Shown: positions 49,401 to 60,490 of the stretch, in pieces
How the letters are laid out: each line of letters opens with the position of its first letter
Position numbering within the stretch: position 1 is the first letter of the stretch
DNA from: Pelargonium tetragonum
Taxonomy: Eukaryota; Streptophyta; Magnoliopsida; Geraniales; Geraniaceae
Direction of reading: 5' to 3'
Assembly (NCBI GenBank): GCA_036897445.1
Contig: JAYMTL010000044.1
Coordinates: forward strand, 59,420-123,419
Length of the DNA stretch: 64,000 nt
Notes under the pieces: generated by a model
The model's database searches: none
The model's input: only the letters and a program-made list of their open reading frames with translations
Told to the model about the DNA's origin: nothing
Translations under genes and position numbers: made by a program

Positions 49401-51919
49401 TACAAGCCCTTAAAGTCTTTATTTGAAAATTACAAAGTCTTTTGTGATGTTGTCGAACTCTTTTAGAAACGAATCCCCTTTTATAAGGTTTCTTTTACTG
49501 AAAGCAAGTATACTTTGGAAAATTTTTAGGTCTTGACTACCGACTCCGCGATTTCTATTAAAACGTATTTAGACCGAAAAAAGGGGTTCAAATCCGGTTC
49601 TATTTCTTGGGGACTCCTTGATATGAAAGAAATAGGAATCCCACGGATCGCGAATTTGCCTAAAATTTTCAGTGTTTTAGAGTCTTTACTGTTGTCACCT
49701 TTCCCGAATAAAAAGCACTTAGTTAGATATAAAGAACTTGAAATTCTATCGATAAACTCTAGCCAGTCCAGTATAGAATATAGTAAATAACGTAGTATAT
49801 GCTCGTACCTAGATGAATGACAAAAACAAAAAATCCGTAGAGTTGAAGTAATTTAGAAGTGCCATAGGCCCAAGTACCTTACAAAACTTAAATAAGACTA
49901 AAGAAATCCCTAAGGGAGGCTTTATAAAAGACCTTATTAAAACTTTGAAATATTAGATCGAGCCTTACCGCACAAATGAAATTAAGGGGCTGTAGAGTAC
50001 TTAAAACAAAAGAGATTCCTATATAGATAGTTTTGGAAATTTTGTAATAACGGAGATATAGCTTTTCGCTTGCACAAGTTTAAGAGTAAGTCCACGGAGC
50101 CTCTTTTTAAGAGTAGTATCAGAGCTTTAGCAAGGTACGGAGAAAGTTTTTTAAACTACAAAGGGACTCCTGACTAAGACTCTAGTGCATTTGGATATGA
50201 GACAATATGAATAGGTTTCGAATAAACTTTGTGGTCAGGCATAAGCCTTTGAGCCTAGAAAGCTGAAGAGTGTCAGGTCTTGTTTTTTGCTGTCGATCCT
50301 CCTGAGTTTTTCGTATTTACATGTTCTTTATTTGTCATACAACCTGGGAAACTCTATCCGCGTAGAGTATAAAAAAGACTTCAATAGGTTCCAAGGGTTT
50401 CTTATAGGATATTTTTATACTCTCAGAAAAAGAATTAATCAAAGGATATAGGGGTCAGGATTAAGAAAGGCAGGTAATGTAATTAATAAAAGAAACAAAA
50501 GAAAATTTTAAAAGGCTTTGACTTAGGTTAGTTAGTAATGAATAACATTCTGTATAAGGTTTCCTGGGATTTTTTTTTACAAGAAAGGACGGGGAATTTA
50601 CCAGATTTTCAGGAGTCTTTTTATATTTTATAATAGGCCGGCTCAACAGGATTTCTAGCTTATGACTTTTTTATAACCAGTATACATCACAAAAATAAGG
50701 TAAACTTCAGGGCTTTGGAGTATGAAAGTAGGGTTCCTGAATAATTAAGTATAAACTTTTAGTTAAAGGGGAATCCGAGTCTATAACAAAAACAGCGAAG
50801 TTTTTCCCTTTAACATTTTTGAAGATCCAAATTTTGTTCCTTTAGATTTTAAAGAATATGTTTTAGTCCCATTTGTGTTGTATTCTACGGAATCCTTCCC
50901 TGGAAAACAAAGTTAAAGAAAATTTCTGGTTTCTATATTAAAAGCAAGAAAACCCTTTCATTTAAGTATAGCAATATCAACCAACTGACATAAAAGTTTA
51001 GTTTAAATTCGAGCACCCCTTAACTTAAGTATTCAACTCCCCCCAAGGTCAAGCAGTTAAACAGGAGGCCCCTACATAACCTTAACTTGCTGAGTCGAAA
51101 GTCGGTAATAAAATCACTTAAATAGAATAAAGAATCTCTTATATATCTTAATCTTAATCCGCAGCTAATAAGTAAGAAGCCCTTGCGATATTCTTAAATT
51201 GAAAAGGAAATTGCGGCATAATTATTAAAAACGCAGAAGGTTCAAATCCAGAGGATACTCCTAAAACCTAACTTAGCTCCATTTTAAGCTTTTCGGATCG
51301 AATATTTTAGTATCCTACAAATCTCTGAAAGAAAGACTACAAACTAGATATTAACTTCCTACTCGGCCGATACTCGGTAATGCGAAAGCTCCGCCCGCCG
51401 AAAGACACAGGTTCAAGCCGATACGCGGAATACCGTAACAAAAAGGTTCCCTTTTGAATTAGTAAATACCTTTCTCAGAAATTTCTATAAGAGCCTCGTC
51501 AACTTTTACAGAACGGCAGGTTCTCCGATCCCTTAAATAAAGTCAAGGACTAGAAATATAGTACAAGGAGTACAAGAACCCTCTTTCAAGCATTTTCTAA
51601 TTCGTTTGGGCAACCAGTAAATCACTGAATAAAATAATCTCAGCCAACAGGTATACTACTAAAGGAAGTAGAAAATAGAGCTTAGAGTAACTCCGTTAGA
51701 GAGAAGAGAAAAAGCTAACACAGAGTTAAACTCTAGTAAGTGTCATTAATGGTCATTTTTGGGTTTACAATAAACGAATGAAACAAAGTCAACTTCAAAG
51801 TTCCCATTTTATAGACGAGACTCTCAAATCTAGTGATCTTTAATTAGAAGTTTTCTATTATTTCTATAGAAACTTGGATCTACTTAGCGTTTTTTACACC
51901 TTATACCCTATCTTTGCAT

Positions 51920-51940
51920 TAACCTGTTCGGACGAGGTTA
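51920..51940. repeat. 6-bp hairpin with structured loop
   Basis: TAACCT pairs with AGGTTA around GTTCGGACG. Confidence 0.35.
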
Positions 51941-53929
51941 CCTACAATCTTTCTTATAACGGGCCCTCTTGTCCTATGGGTCTTTTTTCTAAAGCAGCCT
52001 AGCGGGACTCCCTTTTATTCCCATGTTGAAGACCTCATTGTGAAAAGTATACTCTTATGCATATAGACTTAAGAATGACATACGTACTCTCCATTCAACA
52101 AGATCTTAGGAGTACCTGACCCTTTGATATGCTCAATGAAAATTTTTGGAGGTAACAGGTATGGATATTACGCCCTTTTTGTGAGATTTTAGTGTCCAGT
52201 TGTATTTTTAGTAGGTGTCTGAGATCAGTATATATATTATGTAATGAAAAGTTTTTTGTTAAGTCCCTTTTTAAGAAAGCTTTCTCATGCAAGGAGCGAC
52301 CTCAATGAAATAATAGAAATAAGCAAGACCTAAACTTAGTGTAGAGTTTTTACTCGGCAAGGGTACCCGAGTTATAATCTGAGATTCAAAAAGGAAATGA
52401 GTCTTACCCATGTAAAGTAAAATAGAAAGCTAATTCTAGCTTTTCCTATATAGGTTAGCTTACAGGGATTCTTATTACTCTAGTTTTTGTCCTATCTCAG
52501 GAAGTCCTTAACTGATATAGAACGTGAAGTGTTTTTACATCAAGGTGTAATGTGTTGTACGAAAAGACACTGGGTTGGTGATTGTTCAGACTAAATAATT
52601 AAGAGGAGCCCCATTTCATCACATCTCAAGGCACTTATTCTTTCTGAGTAAAGGGGGATTCTACTAGAGTAGAGGCATTTTCTGGTATACTAAAAATCTC
52701 TCGAAGCTTCGTTTTCTGGATTGTCCTATCGGGTTCCTCCTTAAATAAGGATGTTTTATCAGCTCATCTTGAAGGGAAGCCCCTAAGAGGACTGTCGCAC
52801 TAGGGTCACTGGGAAAGTTTCTTACTTCTGATACCGACCTATAGAGCCCCCATAGGTGCTACCACATTAAATAACAAATAGAAGCTTTTGCGGTGAGCAA
52901 GCCCCTCATTTTAGGAAATTTTCCATGTTCCATACGCATTCCCTTTCATGCAACTTTCCGTTTAAACATGCCAAATTTCTATTTAATGAGATTTCATTCC
53001 GCAGCCTTATCATGTCTAATACTGGGTTTTTATTTTATAAGATAGCTTTTTATGCACGAAACCCTACTCTAAATAAAAGTAAAATAAAAAAGAGGCTCCT
53101 ATTGTGCTCCCCCGGCACTCTACTTTCTATTTCAGTAAGTTCCTTAAGGATTTAAAATAAAGGAAGCTAACCCATCGAAGCGAGGTTAGATAACTAAAAG
53201 GCGAAGAAATTGCATGATATAAATTTGTAGTTTGGCTCATTCTTGAATAAGGTAAGGAATGGAGGACTTTTAAAAAGCTATCCTAATAGTTCTAAGGGCC
53301 CCTAGGGAAGTCTCTTAACACTGTGTAAAGTAGACTTTTCACTATTTGTACTCTAATAAGAAAACAGAACTTGCAAGTACTCTTTATACTAAGGCATAAC
53401 CAAAGGGGTACTTAATAGTTATCTTTATTCTCATTTTACTCAAAACTTGCGGTCTCATCTATATATAATAGCTCCTGTATCGCATAATATTACAACCGCT
53501 AAAGTATGGTGCAGAATTAAGAGCCTTTGAAGATTTATGGTCATTTTTTCTTCCCATTGATAGGGCAACCAGCTCCCAAGTTTCATGAGTTCAAATACGA
53601 ACCCTACTAGAGACTTTGGTTTCATAGACAACTTCGAAAGCTGAATCGACAACTCAGGTCACCTCTATCTTACTTCGAACTTCCGTAATAACGAGTAAAT
53701 AAGTCAGTCGATTAGGGCCCCTACTTTTCAAAGAAGTTGTCTCAAGTGGTTGAAGAAACTTTGATAAGCAGACGGCGGTTTTGGTTTATACCAGGTTTCT
53801 TATGCGAGTCTGTACTAAATTCTCTGGTGCTCCTTTTCTTATTTACAATACCTGTACTCGAAATCCTTAAACAGAGTTGAACTTCTTGTAAAATAACTTG
53901 GAATTCAATTCCTTATTAGTTAGTAGACT

Positions 53930-54400
53930 TACTTAATACCTAACTTCGGATTCTCCTTCTATTAAGAGCTGTAACCTTTGTACCTTTAATCTTTCTTGTT
54001 TTGATAGCCATACTTTTTGTAAGACCTCTCTTGCTATTATACCCCCAACTCCTATATAGGGATCCCCTTCCTTTTTATTTACTTCCTCCACAGCATAGTA
54101 AAAAAACTCTGCAAACTCCTGTTAGTCCTTATATTTCTACTTATCTCAGCCCTTGTTGTAGCTAGTACATACACTCTGTACCTCTATCTTATTAGTCTTC
54201 TTAACAGCTATACCTTTCTTTGTAGTAGGAGCTGTACTGTTGTTACGAGCTAGACCTGCATCTGGATTCCTGCATTGTTGCCTGGACTACCTTCTTGACT
54301 ATTGAAGTTGAAGCTAATATCTTACTCTTAATATATATAGTATAGATAGTTTAAGATTGTGTACTACTTTCTTTATATTGCTCCTTGTACTCTGCTATGG
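53930..54400 (+). repeat. CTA/GCTGTA-rich patch
   Basis: AGGAGCTGTACTGTTG, GAGCTAGACCTGCAT and many TACCT words. GAGCTAGACCTG occurs again exactly at 57271, so the patches at 54.2 and 57.3 kb are related copies. Confidence 0.45.
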
Positions 54401-54435
54401 AGGAGAGAACCTTTAGTAGAGAAAGATTCCTTTAC

Positions 54436-54451
54436 CCGACCGAGGGGTCGG
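54436..54451. repeat. GC-rich hairpin CCGACC/GGTCGG
   Basis: CCGACC-GAGG-GGTCGG has six perfect pairs and a four-base loop. It stands just after the CTA-rich patch, as the G/C-rich shared block does at 21.7 and 27.1 kb. Confidence 0.6.
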
Positions 54452-56170
54452 AAGAAAGGGGGTTTTATGAATATCCTACTTACGTTATAACACTCACCAC
54501 TAAAAGGAAAAACTTTCACTTTATTTCTTTGTTTTAGTTCTTTTACTTACTGGAAACACCTGGAATTTCTTAAGCTTTACAGTTCTTTACTTTTATCCGA
54601 AATGGGAAACAGGCAACTCCTTATTTACCCCAACAGCTGCTTACTGACTTACTTCCTACTCTTATACCCTGTACCTTTCTTATTTATTAGCTATACCTAG
54701 GATTCTAGGAACTTAGAAACTATCTTCCTTAAGTGTACCTACTCTCCCTGTATAAGTAGTATATTGTCTATTAGAATCTTTCTTACTAGAAAGTGTGGTA
54801 GAAGTTATATAAAAGAGGGAATAGATAGTAATAGAAAGACTTTTTGTTTCTCAAGTTCTAGGAATTTCATTAGTCTGTTAATTAAGTAGAGCTAGTTATG
54901 GATTCTCCGGTATTTTCAATTAGAAGTTTTGATAAAACGAGATTGGGAGGTTTTACTAGATTTTGAGAGTATAGTACAGAATACAAGCCTTTTTACGGGG
55001 TTTACTAGAACAAGGAAAAACACGGCAAACTTGTAGATATTGACTCTAAAAATCTTCATCGTTCATTACAATTTCTTAGTTATTCTTTAACATTTTTATT
55101 TATATTGCCATAAAAAGTCTTTAGTACAGAGTCATTCTACTTGCTTTGGATTTAATTGAGTCTAAGTATAAGTATAGTAGGTCTATAGGATTTAGGTACT
55201 TCTCATAAGTTTTAGGACCAAGAGTTCGGGATAACTTTCATTTAAAAGACAAAGGGTTTTCTATATAAGTTAAGGTAGCTCGTCTCTTCTTAGAACCGAG
55301 GGGATATTCTGCATAGGAAACACTCTGAGAAAAAAATCTTACTTATAATAAATTATCTTACTAATATAGGAATTTTGATAACATAATTAATAAATGAATT
55401 GAACCTAATCTCCCTTAAAAGGATTGACTAGAGCTATGCCTATTGTTTTGAAACTCCGGAAGTATTCTATAAGCATCCAAGGTTTGACGTAAAAGGACTC
55501 TCTACTAATACTAGGGTGCTTACAAAGCATTTTTTATAGTTGAAAAAGATCCGCTCTCAAGCAAAATTTCTTTGAGTTATTGAAGACTAAAAAAGAATTC
55601 GTGTCCTTTACTCAGAGAGAGTTCTACTCTGTTTCCATATCGGGGCTTCCTACTTTTTCACTTTCTAGGAACCTTGCTGACTCAAAATAGGATAGGGGAG
55701 CCTGCGCAGCTTGTGCTTAATTAGTGGGACATACAGAATCTAAAAACCCTTGCTGAGCAGCGGGCCCTTCGCACCCGGCTTAAATAAAGGGTTTAATATA
55801 TGTCATATATCTTCTATCCGATCTATAGTGATAGCATTTTTTTTCTTATACTTATTAAGTACTGGATAAAGGACTTCAAATCAAGACTTTTTAACTATAC
55901 AAGAACTCTTCTTTACTCTTGGGGTTCTACTTAATTAAATTCCTGCGGCAAAGCCCTTTTGAGCACTATCCTACGACGAGTTTATAAAGCGAATCTATTT
56001 TTTATACAAGTCAATCTCATTTTTATGAGTAAGTTTATATATTTTGCTGGTAAGGGTTTCCATTATTTAAGCGTAGTAGAAATGTTTAAAAAAGGGACTT
56101 CACTCCCCCATATCATAAAATCCCACACTACGGGAATACGTAAACGCTGTTGGCTGGTTATCCCTTGTAT
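54450..56170. other. Spacer without recognisable gene
   Basis: AT-rich DNA with the usual G/C mini-palindromes. A 90-codon frame at 55959-56231 runs into the tRNA-like gene on the opposite strand and is not credible. Confidence 0.5.
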
Positions 56171-56176
56171 CCTGCT

Positions 56177-56250
56177 TGGGACTTACACGACTCGAACCCA
56201 TAACTTCCACCTTGTCAGGGCGGTGCTTTAACCAATTGAACTAAAATCCC
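56177..56250 (-). tRNA. tRNA, Asp-like body with Val anticodon GAC
   Basis: The minus strand gives a 74-base cloverleaf. The acceptor GGGATTT/AAGTCCC has seven pairs including one T-G, with discriminator A and no encoded CCA. The anticodon arm CCGCC-CTGACAA-GGTGG is fully paired with one G-T, and places GAC at 34-36 (valine, codon GTC). D-arm GTTC-AATTGGTTA-AAGC has one mismatch. T-arm ATGGG-TTCGAGT-CGTGT has one mismatch and two wobbles. The sequence resembles plastid-type tRNA-Asp(GTC), whose loop is CTGTCAA, so one T-to-A change at the middle anticodon base would explain the switch (my memory of the family, not a search). It may be a working tRNA, one restored by RNA editing, or a pseudogene. 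It is the best RNA gene in the window. Confidence 0.75.
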
Positions 56251-56909
56251 AAAAGTAATAGTTAGATAGTTACTGTTGAATGGCTTGGGTAATTACTTGG
56301 ATGCTCAACTAAATGAAATTAAAGAGCTCAATGCATTGGGCATACAGCTTTGCCCCCCGTGGTATAGAAGCTTTTATTAATTAAGAGTCAACTTCTTAAC
56401 TATTCGTTTTTTATACTAAATTCACGAACTATACTCTTTGTTTTCTTTATTTGTGAGCTCAGGATAGAAGGAAAAACCCTGTCGTAAGTCAGTCTATTTA
56501 TTTTATTGCTATTATTTCTTTTCTTTTTGAAAGTTTTTGTTCATAACAAACAGAAGTATGGAGTCCAAATTTCTTCTGCGAATCTAGTATATTAACTTCT
56601 CCGTAATTTAACTAAAGATTTAATAAGCAGGAAGAATCTGAGTAATTGTGTATTATAGTATAGAAAAGTAACAAGGACATTTGTCCAAGTTAGGAGTAAC
56701 AAGTTAATTAGATGATATGGTGTACAAAAAAGACACCTATAGAAGGCATATAAGATACATCAAATTTGTCCAGCTGAGGAGTATTATCCTACCCTTCGAG
56801 TCACTAGGTAGGAAATTGATCTAATAAATAACTCAACAAAAATGAGTGGTCTTAGTACTCATGTCATTCCAAAAATTGACCTATGAATTTAGAAATGACA
56901 GCAAAATCC

Positions 56910-56927
56910 TTGGTACCGGGGTACCAA
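56910..56927. repeat. 8-bp stem, near-perfect palindrome
   Basis: TTGGTACC-GG-GGTACCAA pairs over eight bases each side of a two-base centre. It lies about 660 bases beyond the tRNA gene. Confidence 0.55.
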
Positions 56928-57169
56928 TATATCTTAAATAGCTATGGCAGTCCTAAATTTGCAAGCAGATAAGGGTCACAAAGATAACAGGTAAGTCAAA
57001 TACTCTTGTTTTTGGAAACAAGGAAGTCAAAAACCTGAAGTTATGCTAAATTGGGCGTATAGAGTTATACCTTAGTTTCCGGGTATCCGGAAATAAACCT
57101 CGATGCATTATTAAATTTCAACTAAAAAAGAGTATACCTAGGGGTATAAACAATTCCATAAAATTTTTT

Positions 57170-57410
57170 ATTGACTTACTTTCATACTCTTTATACCTAG
57201 ACCTACCCTATGATCTTTACTTGTCTTGATAATAATAACTGTAGCTTTCGTTTTTACCAGGACCCCTAAGAGCTAGACCTGAATTCTGTATCTTAGGAGT
57301 CTTAAGAGCTGTACCTATAATTAACTACTCTGTATCAGTATCCTCTTCTTAATCTTAATAACCATAACTTTCTCTAGACCTCTGCTATGTTAGTTGAAAC
57401 TTTTCTTCAG
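57170..57410 (+). repeat. CTA/GCTGTA-rich patch
   Basis: TAAGAGCTAGACCTG, AAGAGCTGTACCTATAA and CTGTAGCTTTCG repeat the words of the 54.2 kb patch in the same orientation. Confidence 0.45.
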
Positions 57411-60319
57411 GCTTTAAAATAACCATAACCTTTGAATGAATTAGTCTATCCCTGTTTAGTAAATTGTACTCGGAGCTCTAATAATTCAAACATTTAGACT
57501 TTAAATCCGTAATACTGCCTAAGATTTGGCTATAAAGTCAAGATTTAGTACTAAACTCTCCATTAGCTCTGCACCCTCCCAAAACAAAACTTGTAAAATT
57601 TCTTAAGGTTAAAGGCCACAAAACCTATAACTACGGTTAAATAGACACCCCTTAATTACTCAAACCTGTTTTTACAATTTCCTTGTCACAAAAGACTTTT
57701 GACAGATCCTGATATCAAATTCCTAACAAGCTTATTTCTGAGAAAATATTGAGGAACAGCACTTACCAACTCTTCCTTTCAAACGGGCTTCTCCTAAAGG
57801 TAAAGGACATGCCTCCTGATGACCTAGTTACCTAGTTTTTTCATTCCATCCTGTTCAGTGACAGTACTTGGGAAAATACCCTGCAAAAGGGGAGCTCTTA
57901 CTTGTTACCTTTTTTTTTTACTTTAATATATAAGTTTCTTTGACTTGCTTCAAAATAGACGAAAGAAATAGGAACTCTCCTGAGAAAAGTATACCCTGCT
58001 TCCTAAGTTGAGATCTAGTTTGATACAAAAGCTTAATCTATCTATAGCTAACTGTTTCTCCTTTATATCTCTTTCTTGCCTTTGCCTTACGGAGGAGCTA
58101 ACTAGGGATTGAGTGCTTTACCTTAACTTACTAATAAAATTGCTGATAATAAAAAGTTTTGAGTATCCCTATAGAATTTGAAGAAACTCTTTACTTTATA
58201 GTTGCAGCAGCTTTAACTTAAAATAAGGATACTTTCAGATATTGTACAACAGCTTGCTTCTAACTCCTACAACTCTTACTTTGATTAAAGACTTTGTGTG
58301 CTCTCTACTAGAAATTCTTAGGACTCCTTCGTTGAGGAAAAACTCCTGCCTTAACTTAAATAGGCGCGGTAGCCCAAACAGTGAAGTATAGTTGTTCTTG
58401 CTTGCCCAATTTGTGTAGTGCTTACAGTTTCTCAGATCAAAGTTCCCGTACGTTTGTACCTTAGTCTAACTTCAAGAAGAAATAGGGTCTGCCTACAGTT
58501 CACGCCTTCCTAGCTATCCTTTAAACTAGGCTTCCTTGAAAGTACCCTGTAGTAAAGAGGAGTTAGACTCAGTAACTTACTTCTTATATTAGCACTTTCT
58601 TCATTCTATTTTAGAGTAACAGGTCGTTGACTTCTTTATCTAAGTGATTTTATTCCTTACTCTCTTACTACTTAAGGTAAGTCAATCAGAACAAGGAAAT
58701 CTCTTAAAACTAAGAAAACGAAGGCTAAAGCTGGGATCGGATCGGGTATCCCTATTTAAGAAGCTTCTATCTAAGGTAATGTAATTAATTGCCTATTCAT
58801 ATTTCCTGCTGTTATTCTTCTATATTTGGTTAAGGATTGTTGCGTTAGAGTCTTTTTTTTTTTACCGATTAGGGAAATTTTCTTTATAAGTTAAGTAAGT
58901 CTACTAAATAAAAGATGGCTGCTTGATAGGTTTTTAGAATTAATCTAAGTTCCATTTTCCTTTGTTTTAGTGTAAAGAGAGTTTGGTAAAATCAAGGATT
59001 CAAACCTAATACTTAGTAATCCTAAAGGCTCCCCCTACCTAAACCTATATTTAAAATATAAAGGCAGCACTCACTTTGTACAAGATTCCTTTAATCCTGC
59101 TCATGGTGTCTTCATCTTAGGTTTTTTTCTAACAAAAGCTTTACATCTTTCCAGGTCCAATGTCCTCCCTCCTCTGGATTCTTTCTATTGGTAAAGTTTC
59201 TCTATCACTGCTTTAATCACTTTTATCTTATCGGAAGCTTAACCCATAGGTGTCATTCTTTCATTATGGCAGGCTAAAAAAGGTATAAGGAGATTGCTGT
59301 GCTGCTTAAAAACCTCATTCCCAATTACCAACATTCTTTTTTGGAATTACCTTTATTAATCATGGACTCTGTGAGATACCCTCCTCTTAAATCCTATCCG
59401 AGAAAGTCTCTCGTAAAGTGTATTATGACGTTAAAAGGGAGAACCCCTAAGTAGTTTTTTTATTCATTATTCGTTGAGTACAAAATTAAGACTTCTTACA
59501 AGCTAGAAAGCAAAAACGGAATACAAAAGAGTATCTAGTAAATTGCCTAGGGCTTATCTTAAATGCAGCCTTTTGGGTAAATAACTAAAATTTATAAAGA
59601 GGCTTTAATTTGGAGTAGAAAACACCCATATACGGGTTCTACTAGAAATTAAACATTGATAGCCAGCCCCTTTTCCCAAGTTAGCTCCGAAATCTTTGAT
59701 ACAAAAAAATCCAAAAGCATTTAGGGGTTCAAGACTCCGAAGATTTTTTGTTGATATACTTATATTATATATTATTTTAGAAATTTTGCACGGGTGAGTA
59801 CTCCTTAAATTAAAGAAGCCCCTAGGATAATTAGATTCAGGCTATGGGCGTGCCTTTGATATTGTATCAGGAAATACACGGGCAAGCGACTTTGTTTTAG
59901 CATAAACTTTGTCAAATTAAAGGGAAAACTCATTTGTAAAATCTTAAAGATCAAATCCTGTAAAATCTAACTCAATAGGAATAACAAAGGTTCAGAGTAC
60001 TCTTGAGTAGAGAAATGCGGGCAGGCACTAAAAACTACAGGATATAAAATCTTCCTTGACGGGACTGGTAAGTCTATTCTATTAAAAATTTGCTTCTTAT
60101 TTCAATTCGTGAAAGTAAGACTTCATTATAGGGTACTCGATAATAATAGGAGACTTTTTGACAAAAAAGCATAGTATGTTACACAGGAGTTTTTTAATCC
60201 ATAAACTTTTCCTAATATGCCTCAACATAGAAAAATACACTTCCGCGCTTGATAACGATTATATATAAAGTTTTCTTTCTAGAATTTCCCTGGATTTCCG
60301 TACAAATTTCTTATAGGAC

Positions 60320-60490
60320 GTCGTAAACCTTATAAGTAGTCCTCCGTGTGTGGTTAGCAGTCTTCGCCCTATAGTTCTATGAGCCTTATAGGTATTAGTC
60401 TTCTCTATGCTATGTATTGCACTCTTCGGTTTTTAACTATAGTTATAGGTGTAAAGGAGGACTATTAGAGTCATAGGTAACCTTATGTAT
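60320..60490 (+). repeat. CTATAG/TTAGTC-rich patch
   Basis: TTATAGGTATTAGTCTTCTC, CCTATAGTTCTATGAG and AACTATAGTTATAGG resemble the other CTA patches. TTATAGGTATTAGT is also at 40815, so a further copy may lie at 40.8 kb. Confidence 0.35.

Larger units (their letters stand above)
27210..53900. other. Gene-free AT-rich spacer
   Basis: No protein gene can be supported. The longest frames are 119 codons (41357-41716), 111 (34524-34859 minus) and 110 (31399-31731, GTG start, no obvious ribosome-binding site); none is recognisable. Texture is as in 1-8.1 kb: AT-rich with frequent short G-run/C-run pairs. tRNA-like pieces and foldbacks within it are listed separately; elsewhere I see nothing. Confidence 0.5.

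Noticed and set aside
49533-49790. 85-codon frame with a T-loop-like GGGGTTCAAATCC
   Set aside because: Neither a protein nor a tRNA holds: no domain, and the T-stem has two G-G clashes.
51361-51440. CACAGGTTCAAGCC, tRNA-like on the plus strand, near two copies of GCCGATAC
   Set aside because: The T-stem fails after one pair. The GCCGATAC pair is short and may be chance.
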